8,963 nucleotides of DNA, from contig JAUVPY010000070.1 in the NCBI GenBank assembly GCA_030598425.1, positions 1 to 8,963 on the forward strand, written 5' to 3'. Position 1 is the stretch's first letter. Each line of letters starts with the position of its first letter. Below are positions 1 through 5,428 of the stretch, one piece after another. The notes beneath the pieces were generated by a model, which did no database searches, was not told the DNA's origin, and saw only the letters and a program-made list of their open reading frames with translations. The DNA is from Anaerolineae bacterium (GTDB taxonomy: Bacteria; Chloroflexota; Anaerolineae; 4572-78; NAK82). A program made the translations under genes and the position numbers.

Positions 1-243
1 GCCGCTCTCGACGGCAGCCTGGACGAAGCCAGCTTTGAGCCCAACCCGATTTTCGGCGTCCACGTACCCGTTGCCTGCTGCGATGTGCCGGATGATGTGC
101 TAAGGCCGCGGGACACCTGGGAAGACAGAAGCGCTTATGACCAGCAAGCGCGCAAGCTGGCCCGCATGTTCATCGATAACTTCCAACAATTCGAAGACAT
201 GGTGGCCGAGGATGTACGTGCTGCCAGTCCCCGAATAGGCTGA
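1..243 (+). CDS. pckA: Phosphoenolpyruvate carboxykinase (ATP), C-terminal part
   Basis: The frame is open from base 1 and ends in TGA at 241-243. It gives the last 80 residues of a protein whose start lies outside the window. The segment FGVHVPVACCDVPDD, followed by LRPRDTW, a Tyr-Asp pair and ARKLARMFIDNF, matches the C-terminal end of ATP-dependent PEP carboxykinases. Members of that family carry a similar proline-rich stretch, an R-(D/N)-T-(W/Y) motif and a final L-A-x-x-F-x-x-N-F helix. The enzyme converts oxaloacetate and ATP to PEP, CO2 and ADP in the cytoplasm, linking the TCA cycle to gluconeogenesis. The nucleotide-binding P-loop and metal ligands lie upstream and cannot be checked. 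The family is usually about 530 residues, so roughly 85% is missing. It has no functional link to the tRNA genes downstream and appears to be a separate transcription unit. Confidence 0.9.
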   Translation, partial: AALDGSLDEASFEPNPIFGVHVPVACCDVPDDVLRPRDTWEDRSAYDQQARKLARMFIDNFQQFEDMVAEDVRAASPRIG

Positions 244-298
244 CAGCGCCCCTGGCCTCTAAGGTCTGCACATCCTGGAGATCTAACCAGGCGATCTA

Positions 299-327
299 TT
301 GACGGCCTCCCCGCAATCAAGTACAAT
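299..327 (+). promoter_or_regulatory. Sigma-70-like promoter for ttuB-ttuA
   Basis: A TTGACG hexamer at 299-304 (5 of 6 match to TTGACA) is separated by exactly 17 bp from TACAAT at 322-327 (5 of 6 match to TATAAT). The predicted transcription start is near 334, leaving a leader of about 43 nt before the GTG start of ttuB. This is the best promoter match I saw in the window. The spacing and both hexamers are seen directly; activity is inference. The -10 hexamer recurs at 350-355, but without a -35 at the right distance. Confidence 0.6.
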
Positions 328-342
328 AAGCGCGGGGAGGCC
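304..342. repeat. Perfect 11-bp inverted repeat enclosing the promoter
   Basis: GGCCTCCCCGC at 304-314 is the exact reverse complement of GCGGGGAGGCC at 332-342, with a 17-nt loop. The left arm starts on the last base of the -35 hexamer, the loop holds the -10 hexamer, and the right arm covers the predicted transcription start. The stem is followed by AATTTGTT rather than a clean T-run. It could be a repressor operator, or a terminator for pckA read-through, or both. An 8-bp direct repeat CAATCAAG (314-321 and 352-359) also spans this region. Confidence 0.75.
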
Positions 343-367
343 AATTTGTTACAATCAAGCGGACGCT

Positions 368-373
368 GGAGGT
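368..373 (+). promoter_or_regulatory. Ribosome binding site of ttuB
   Basis: GGAGGT lies 3 nt before a GTG codon at 377. It is the strongest Shine-Dalgarno match in the window. It decides the ttuB start: the frame is open further upstream to a TTG at 299, but that extension runs through the promoter and has no family-like sequence. Confidence 0.75.
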
Positions 374-376
374 ACT

Positions 377-568
377 GTGCCTAAGATCTTCTATCGCGAC
401 AAGGAATGGGAAGTACCTACCAATATCACCGTGCGGGATGCGATCAAGAAGGGGGACTTAAACCCCGAGACGGTCCTGGCTACCCTAGATGGAAAACTTA
501 TCACCGAGGATATACACCTAAAAGCCGATGACGTCGTTAAGCTGGTGGCGGTCATTTCGGGTGGATAG
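377..568 (+). CDS. ttuB: TtuB-like ubiquitin-fold sulfur carrier protein
   Basis: A 63-residue protein with a GTG start, preceded by GGAGGT. It begins MPKIFYRDKEWEVP and ends exactly in GG (VAVISGG). Small beta-grasp sulfur carriers (ThiS/MoaD/TtuB) share this layout: a beta-hairpin start, one central helix (about residues 19-26), a short hydrophobic strand near the end (VVKLVAVI) and a terminal Gly-Gly. In that family an E1-like enzyme adenylates the C-terminal glycine and converts it to a thiocarboxylate, which donates sulfur. The assignment to TtuB rather than ThiS or MoaD rests on ttuA starting 15 bp downstream on the same strand, since TtuB donates sulfur to TtuA for 2-thiolation of ribothymidine 54 in tRNA. 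No E1-like enzyme or cysteine desulfurase is visible here, so these must be encoded elsewhere. In Thermus, TtuB is also attached to protein lysines; whether that happens here is unknown. Confidence 0.85.
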   Translation: MPKIFYRDKEWEVPTNITVRDAIKKGDLNPETVLATLDGKLITEDIHLKADDVVKLVAVISGG

Positions 569-583
569 GCGGTCGATAATACA

Positions 584-1630
584 ATGAAATGTCGTAAGTG
601 TGGTGAAGTAGCTGTGATGAACATGCGCCAGCACAAGCTGGCGCTGTGTGCAGATCATTTCACAGAGTGGGTACCGGCCCAAGTTGAGAAATCAATACGG
701 AAGTACAGGATGTTCACACCGGAGGACCTGGTACTGGTTGCCGTCTCCGGCGGCAAGGACAGCTTAGCGCTATGGGATATTCTGCTCCGCCTGGGCTATC
801 GCGCTGATGGCCTTTACTTGGGGCTAGGCATCGACGGTGGCTTTGGCTACTCTGACGAGTCACAGCGCCAGTGCGAGGCGTTTGCGAAGTCGTTGGCATC
901 AGGGTATCAGGGAATGAGGGAATCGGGGAATCAGGAAGTTGAGGCACCAGTGGGCCAGGGTGTACCGATACAAGACCCGGTAGTTCCCGATACCCAGATC
1001 CCTGACCGCTGGTTACCAAAGTTACATACCTTGAGCGTCCCCGACGCCTACGGGGAGTCCATCCCTGAGGTGGCGCGACGAGTGAGGCGAGGGCGCGGAA
1101 AACCATGCTCGGTGTGTGGGCTTATCAAGCGTCACGAGATGAATCGCATCGCCCACGAGATGGGCTACTTGGTATTGGCAACCGGCCACAATCTGGATGA
1201 CGAGGCAGCCGTCCTCTTTGGCAACACGCTGACTTGGCAGGTGGGCTACCTGGCTCGCCAGGGACCGGTGCTTCCTGAAAGCGACGGCTTCGCCCGAAAA
1301 GTAAAACCGCTGTGTCGCTTGTACGAACGAGAGATGGCCGCTTACTGCCTGGTACGTGGCATTGATTACATCTACGAAGAGTGTCCCTATTCGTTCGGCG
1401 CTACCAGCATAGCCCATAAGGAGCTGCTGGCCGAAATGGAGCGCAAATCGCCGGGGGCCAAGCAGAACTTCTACCTCAGCTTCCTGCGAGCGAAACAGAA
1501 TGGCTTTCTGGATGATCGCCATCAGGAGCTGGCCCCCTCCATGCACGCCTGCGAGCGCTGTGGTCAGCCAACCACAGCGCCCGGCCTATGCGCCTTTTGT
1601 CGGCTGTGGGTCAGCGTAGAGAAACGCTGA
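584..1630 (+). CDS. ttuA: tRNA-5-methyluridine(54) 2-sulfurtransferase TtuA
   Basis: A 348-residue PP-loop enzyme that activates U54 of the tRNA T-loop with ATP and replaces O2 with sulfur taken from TtuB. This stabilises tRNA at high temperature. Visible features in order: N-terminal zinc site C3/C6/C22/H25 (CRKC and CADH); ATP-pyrophosphatase loop SGGKDS at 55-60; CSVC at 175-178 and C267 in EECPYS, the three expected ligands of the catalytic [4Fe-4S] cluster; TGHNLDDEA at about 200-208; C-terminal zinc ribbon C323/C326/C336/C339. All key residues are present. The conserved block around ARRVRRGRGKPCSVCG and the CPYSFGATS region separate it from TtcA. It is longer than typical members (about 300-320) because of an insertion of about 38 residues at roughly 107-144, encoded by repeat DNA (see 902-1007). 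The ATG at 584 puts the zinc cysteines at the expected N-terminus. Its Shine-Dalgarno is weak, and it is probably translated together with ttuB. Confidence 0.93.
   Translation: MKCRKCGEVAVMNMRQHKLALCADHFTEWVPAQVEKSIRKYRMFTPEDLVLVAVSGGKDSLALWDILLRLGYRADGLYLGLGIDGGFGYSDESQRQCEAFAKSLASGYQGMRESGNQEVEAPVGQGVPIQDPVVPDTQIPDRWLPKLHTLSVPDAYGESIPEVARRVRRGRGKPCSVCGLIKRHEMNRIAHEMGYLVLATGHNLDDEAAVLFGNTLTWQVGYLARQGPVLPESDGFARKVKPLCRLYEREMAAYCLVRGIDYIYEECPYSFGATSIAHKELLAEMERKSPGAKQNFYLSFLRAKQNGFLDDRHQELAPSMHACERCGQPTTAPGLCAFCRLWVSVEKR
902..1007. repeat. 8-bp tandem repeat with inverted partner inside ttuA
   Basis: Four 8-bp units run without a gap from 902 to 933: GGGTATCA, GGGAATGA, GGGAATCG, GGGAATCA. 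About 50 bp later, 984-1007 reads TTCCCGATACCCAGATCCCTG plus ACC, an imperfect reverse complement of the same units. The whole could fold as an imperfect hairpin. It lies in frame in ttuA and encodes residues that include GYQGMRESGNQ and VVPDTQIPDRW. These do not resemble TtuA, while the flanks (up to about KSLAS, and from about PKLHTL) do. It looks like a repeat element inserted in frame. The exact borders are my estimate. Confidence 0.7.
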
Positions 1631-1632
1631 CC
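1609..1632 (+). other. Hairpin over the ttuA stop codon
   Basis: GGTCAGCGT (1609-1617) and ACGCTGACC (1624-1632) form a perfect 9-bp stem with a 6-nt loop, and the TGA stop of ttuA (1628-1630) lies in the right arm. No T-run follows, so it is not a standard terminator. It may modulate transcript stability or read-through into the nucleotidyltransferase gene. The left-arm sequence GGTCAGC also occurs at 1562-1568, and CCACAGC (1572-1578) can pair with GCTGTGG (1603-1609), so alternative folds exist. Confidence 0.45.
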
Positions 1633-1645
1633 TCCAATCTCCAGT
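1632..1645. repeat. Isolated copy of the tilS heptad repeat
   Basis: CTCCAATCTCCAGT at 1632-1645 is identical over 14 bp to 7418-7431 in the tilS repeat. It occupies most of the 29-bp spacer between ttuA and the tRNA nucleotidyltransferase, where a ribosome binding site would normally be. It may be a remnant or a minimal copy of the same element. Confidence 0.45.
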
Positions 1646-1659
1646 CCTTCAAACTGACC

Positions 1660-4266
1660 ATGCACTTAATTGTCACACACGACAATGCCGATTTTGACGC
1701 TATTGCGTCACTGCTGGGCGCGGCTAAGCTGTATCCGGGCGCAGTGCCTGTGATTCCCCGACGCATCAATCGCAACGTCCGCGACTTTCTACACCTTTAC
1801 TGGGACGAGTTCCCCTTCGTGCGGCCACGAGACGTGCTCACCAAAAGACCTGTTCGGGTGGCCCGTGTGACACTGGTAGATAGCCAGCACTTCCCATCTT
1901 TCAGGGGAACGGATGAGAAGACTCACTTTCACGTCATTGACCACCACGCCCTGTCAAGAGATCTACCCCGTGGCACACAGACTACCCTGCAAAACATCGG
2001 CGCGACTGCAACGCTGATGGTGGAAGAAATCCAACAGCACCACATCCGGCTCACCCCCAACGAGGCAACCTTGTTAATGCTGGGGATCTACGAAGATACC
2101 GGCTCTCTCACCTACGCCAGCACCAGTCCGCGTGATGTGCGCGCCTCTGCCTGGTTACTGGAACAAAACGCCTCCCTGGACGTAGCTCGCCAGTTCCTCA
2201 ATTATCCTCTCAGCGACAGCCAACGTGCCTTGTACGACCGGCTGACGGACGCCTTCGAGACTCGTGAAATCGAAGGGCGCACCATTATGATCGCGGCCGC
2301 CCAAGCCGAGGGCTACGTGGAAGAAGTGAGCACTCTGGCACACAAGCTGCGTGACCTATTCGAACCAGATGCTCTTTTCCTGGCAGTGGCCATGGACGAT
2401 CATACCCAACTCGTCGCCCGCTCCACCACCGATGCTGTTGATGTAGGGACTATCGCCGCCCACTTTGGCGGGGGTGGCCACCCTCGGGCCGCAGCCGCGC
2501 TCATCCGTCACACCAACCTATCCCAGATCCGCGACCAATTGCTCGAAGCCTTGCACCAACACGTCCGGCCATCCACCACGGTTGGACAGATCATGTCATA
2601 TGGCGTGCGCACCCTGGCTCCCACCGACACCGTCGCCGAGGCAGCCGCAATGATGGCCCGCTACGGACACGAAGGCTTCCCAGTCGTGGAAGATGGCGAG
2701 ATAGTAGGCGTACTGACCCGCGGCGAGATAGACAAGGCCCTGCACCACAAACTGGAAGGAACTGCCATTCGCCAGTTCATGCGTAAAGGACCATTCTTTG
2801 TCAACCCCCAAGATTCAGTAGAAAAGCTGCAAACCTTGATGACAGAAGAAGGGTTGGGACAGGTTCCAGTAGTTGACAATGGAAAGATCGTCGGCATAGT
2901 CACCCGCACCGACCTCATCAAACTGTGGGTCGAGCCCCCTCAACCTTCCCGCGCCGACGAAATCATCGAGCGGCTAGCTGCGGCTGTACCCAAATCCTTA
3001 CTCCGTCTACTACGCCAAGCCGGTCGCCTGGCAGCGGAGCAAGGGGACGCACTGTTCATCGTCGGCGGTTTTGTGCGTGACCTGTTGCTCGGCACCCCCA
3101 CCCTTGACATAGACCTGGTGGTCGAAGGCGACGCGATCCAGCTAGCGCGGCAGTTGGCGGGGCGCCACGGTGGTCGCGTGCGTAGCCATCAGCGATTTGG
3201 CACCGCCAAATGGCTGATCGGTGATTCCCATATCTCAACGTCCGACACACGACTCCCTCAGTCCCTGGACTTCGTCACCGCGCGCACCGAGTTCTACGAG
3301 CATCCGTCTGCCTTGCCGGAGGTAGAGCGCAGTTCGATCAAACAGGACTTGCACCGGCGTGACTTTACCATCAACACATTGGCCATTCGGCTTGACCCGG
3401 ACTGCTTCGGCGAATTGCTAGACTTTTATGGAGGCGAAAACGACCTACAACGTGGACTCATCCGAGTGTTACATAGCCTGAGCTTTGTAGAAGACCCAAC
3501 TCGTATGCTGCGAGCTGCCCGTTTGGAGCAACGTCTCGCCTTCCGTATTGAGGTTCGCACCGAGGAACTGCTGCGCGATGCCCTTGACCTGCTTGACCGA
3601 GTGAGCGGCGAACGCATCTCCCGCGAGTTACACCTGATCTCTCACGAGGCGAAGCCAGAACGCGCCCTGTTGCGTCTGGACGATCTTGGTGTGCTCCGGC
3701 AGATTCACAGCGACTTGCGTATTGACGACTGGGTTGTCCAACGATTTAAAGAGATACGAAGCGGCCTTGGCGATACGCCCTGGGCCGGTACGCAGCCTGA
3801 AGATGTTCACTATCTGGCTTTGTCAACCTTTAGGGTGTCGGAGAAAACGCTCGGCGAGATCATCACCCGGCTGCGTATCCCCACCGAAGACGCCTCCAGG
3901 CTGAAGCAAGTACAAGCGCTCAAGTCAATTCTACCCCAGCTTTACCAGCCGTGTCGTCCCAGCCAGCTTCATCGTCTACTCGATCCGATAGCCAGCGAGG
4001 CGCTATTGGTGGGCTGGCTCGCGTGTGAGGACGAAGTCGCCCGTGCACAACTAGCCCAATTCCAGCGAGAACTGCGCGGCGTGGAGCCCATCATCGACGG
4101 GCACTATTTACGACGCGAGTTTGACCTGCGACCCAGTCCCCTCTATCGCCAGATATTGGATCACTTACGTGCCGCCCGGCTGGATGGTCAAGTCATCACC
4201 CTGAATGACGAGCATGCTCTGGTCGAGCGATGGTTGGAGGGGCAAGACCTAGGAACCAAAGATTAG
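1660..4266 (+). CDS. tRNA nucleotidyltransferase (CCA- or A-adding) with DHH and CBS domains
   Basis: An 868-residue multidomain protein. Residues 1-300 form a DHH phosphoesterase: DNADFD (8-13), VDSQH (73-77), IDHH (93-96), EDTGS (145-149), then DHHA1 with GGGGHPRAA (270-278). Two CBS repeats follow at about 309-364 and 370-423. The rest is a class II nucleotidyltransferase of the poly(A) polymerase/CCA family: GGFVRD (469-474), the metal-binding DID of DIDLVV (483-488), DFVTARTE (from 537), RRDFTINTLA (566-575), the nucleotide-template motif EDPTRMLRAARL (611-622) and GERISREL. The family adds the 3' CCA, or part of it, to tRNA. Similar fusions are known in bacteria that split CC- and A-addition between two enzymes; the motifs alone do not tell which activity this one has. 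The DHH part may hydrolyse a phosphodiester such as short RNA or a dinucleotide, and the CBS pair may bind an adenine nucleotide; both are inference. I chose ATG 1660 because the DHH motif begins directly after it; the open frame to 1588 overlaps ttuA. No clear Shine-Dalgarno precedes it. Confidence 0.92.
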   Translation: MHLIVTHDNADFDAIASLLGAAKLYPGAVPVIPRRINRNVRDFLHLYWDEFPFVRPRDVLTKRPVRVARVTLVDSQHFPSFRGTDEKTHFHVIDHHALSRDLPRGTQTTLQNIGATATLMVEEIQQHHIRLTPNEATLLMLGIYEDTGSLTYASTSPRDVRASAWLLEQNASLDVARQFLNYPLSDSQRALYDRLTDAFETREIEGRTIMIAAAQAEGYVEEVSTLAHKLRDLFEPDALFLAVAMDDHTQLVARSTTDAVDVGTIAAHFGGGGHPRAAAALIRHTNLSQIRDQLLEALHQHVRPSTTVGQIMSYGVRTLAPTDTVAEAAAMMARYGHEGFPVVEDGEIVGVLTRGEIDKALHHKLEGTAIRQFMRKGPFFVNPQDSVEKLQTLMTEEGLGQVPVVDNGKIVGIVTRTDLIKLWVEPPQPSRADEIIERLAAAVPKSLLRLLRQAGRLAAEQGDALFIVGGFVRDLLLGTPTLDIDLVVEGDAIQLARQLAGRHGGRVRSHQRFGTAKWLIGDSHISTSDTRLPQSLDFVTARTEFYEHPSALPEVERSSIKQDLHRRDFTINTLAIRLDPDCFGELLDFYGGENDLQRGLIRVLHSLSFVEDPTRMLRAARLEQRLAFRIEVRTEELLRDALDLLDRVSGERISRELHLISHEAKPERALLRLDDLGVLRQIHSDLRIDDWVVQRFKEIRSGLGDTPWAGTQPEDVHYLALSTFRVSEKTLGEIITRLRIPTEDASRLKQVQALKSILPQLYQPCRPSQLHRLLDPIASEALLVGWLACEDEVARAQLAQFQRELRGVEPIIDGHYLRREFDLRPSPLYRQILDHLRAARLDGQVITLNDEHALVERWLEGQDLGTKD

Positions 4267-4334
4267 GCAGCAACGAATACCAGGACATTACACAACACAC
4301 GAGATATGAAGTATACACCGCACGGCACGGAAAA

Positions 4335-5339
4335 ATGCCAGACGTAGTAACTGTCGGTGAAGCTCTGGTCGAGTTTATGTCGATGGAGCCAGGCGTAGCG
4401 TTGCGCCAGGCACCAGCTTTTGAGAAGGCAGTCGGGGCCGTGCCAGCCAAAGTGGCGGTAGGTCTGGTACGCCTGGAGGTATCGTCGGGCCTCATCGGGC
4501 GTGTCGGCGAGGATCCGTTCGGCCACTTCGTGGCTGACATCCTCGCAGCAGAAGGTGTGGACGTCAGTCAGCTTGGCTTTGAACGCAGCGCCCGAACCGG
4601 CTTAGCATTCGTCTCGCACATTGCCGAGGGCCAATCAGAATTCGTCTTCTTCCGTCACTCCAGCGCCGATACTCTTCTCTCGCCCGGTCACATCAATCCA
4701 ACTTATGTCAAAACTGCTCGGGCCGTCGTCTATGACTCCATTGGTCTCACCGTCGAACCGTGCCGGAGTGGCGTTCTCAAAGCTCTTGCAATCGCCCGTG
4801 ATGCGGGCGCTCTTCGCGTTTACGATGCCAATCTACACCCTTCATTATGGGAATCCGAGGCCGAGGCACGCTACGCGCTGAGACTGGGGCTGGACCGAGC
4901 CGACATCGTGAAGCTCAGCCTGGACGAGATGGAGTTCCTGAGCGGGACACGAGAATTGCCGAGAGGGATAGAGCACCTGTGGACTTCGAAGTCCCGGCAG
5001 GGAAACGAAATGCATCTCTTGGTTGTGAATTTGGGCGAGCAAGGCTGTTCCTACCGCACTAGCACCCACTCGGGCCAAATCTCAGGCTACAGCGTGAACA
5101 CAGTGGAGGCTATCGGCGCGGGTGACGCTTTCCTGGCTGGTCTACTGGCCGAACTCCTCCGGACCACCAGCGCGAGCCAGGGCAATCTGGCCGCTAAGCT
5201 CCCATTCGAACGTGATGGCATCGAACGCATCCTGCGCTTTGCCTGCGCAGCCGCCGCGCTGACAACCAACCAGCGCGGCGCCATTCCCGACCTACCCACT
5301 CGCTCCCAGGTGGAAGCCTTGCTGAGAACCACTCAGTAG
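4335..5339 (+). CDS. PfkB-family carbohydrate kinase with altered substrate motif
   Basis: A 334-residue ribokinase-fold kinase starting MPDVVTVGEALVEF. The layout resembles 2-keto-3-deoxygluconate kinases and fructokinases: GLIGRVGEDPFG (52-63), YDANLHPSLW (163-172), DIVKLSLDEMEFLSG (190-204) and the C-terminal signature GAGDAFLAG (261-269) with catalytic base D264. The family phosphorylates a sugar or nucleoside with ATP in the cytoplasm. The N-terminal substrate motif is odd: GAVPAKVAVGLVRLEVS (34-50) stands where relatives have GGAPANVAVGLARLGVS, so Lys39 replaces the conserved Asn. VEAIGAGD also replaces the usual V-D-T-T-G-A-G-D, and VVNLGEQG replaces VVTLGEKG. It may use a different substrate or be degenerating; no frameshift or stop is seen. 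ATG 4335 aligns with the family N-terminus; an open frame to 4230 overlaps the upstream gene. It lies 68 bp after the nucleotidyltransferase, with a poor possible promoter (TTACAC 4288, TATACA 4312). The substrate is not assignable. Confidence 0.85.
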   Translation: MPDVVTVGEALVEFMSMEPGVALRQAPAFEKAVGAVPAKVAVGLVRLEVSSGLIGRVGEDPFGHFVADILAAEGVDVSQLGFERSARTGLAFVSHIAEGQSEFVFFRHSSADTLLSPGHINPTYVKTARAVVYDSIGLTVEPCRSGVLKALAIARDAGALRVYDANLHPSLWESEAEARYALRLGLDRADIVKLSLDEMEFLSGTRELPRGIEHLWTSKSRQGNEMHLLVVNLGEQGCSYRTSTHSGQISGYSVNTVEAIGAGDAFLAGLLAELLRTTSASQGNLAAKLPFERDGIERILRFACAAAALTTNQRGAIPDLPTRSQVEALLRTTQ

Positions 5340-5398
5340 TGCCCTCCAATTTCGCGCTGTCAGCCTTGGGCAACAGCACGGGCGGAGTGTACCACATC

Positions 5399-5428
5399 GC
5401 GCAATACGCAATATGCAGTGCGTTGTGC
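5399..5428. repeat. CGCAATA heptad repeat and weak hairpin in convergent gap
   Basis: Two exact 7-bp units CGCAATA (5400-5406 and 5407-5413) are followed by two related units, TGCAGTG and CGTTGTG. The stretch 5399-5409 can pair with 5418-5428 through ten pairs, three of them G-T wobbles, and one mismatch. It ends next to the miaA stop. It lies in the 89-bp gap between the converging kinase and miaA genes, where a terminator is expected, but no T-run is present on either side. It is best described as a short tandem repeat of unknown role. Confidence 0.4.

Noticed and set aside
274..291. CCTGG...CCAGG hairpin after pckA as a terminator
   Set aside because: Only a 5-bp stem with no T-run. The 11-bp palindrome at 304-342 is the better candidate.
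299..376. N-terminal extension of ttuB from TTG 299
   Set aside because: The extension runs through the promoter and palindrome, has no ribosome binding site and no family-like sequence. GTG 377 has GGAGGT in front.
902..1007. CRISPR array or phage-variation cassette
   Set aside because: The units are 8 bp with no spacers and no cas genes or reverse transcriptase nearby. The frame is kept within a conserved gene.
1022..1546. 174-codon open frame antisense to ttuA
   Set aside because: It is a shadow of a well-supported gene with no recognisable domain and no ribosome binding site. The other long antisense frames (714-1106, 4196-4540, 8245-8589) were rejected for the same reason.
1588..1659. 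Longer start of the tRNA nucleotidyltransferase overlapping ttuA
   Set aside because: The added 24 residues are coded by the ttuA 3' end in another frame and by the repeat fragment. The DHH domain starts right at ATG 1660.
4288..4317. Promoter for the PfkB kinase (TTACAC, 18 bp, TATACA)
   Set aside because: Only 4 of 6 matches in each hexamer, which is too weak to list as a feature.
4230..4334. Longer start of the PfkB kinase overlapping the upstream gene
   Set aside because: The family N-terminus begins at MPDVVTVGEA. The extra 35 residues overlap the upstream 3' end and look random.
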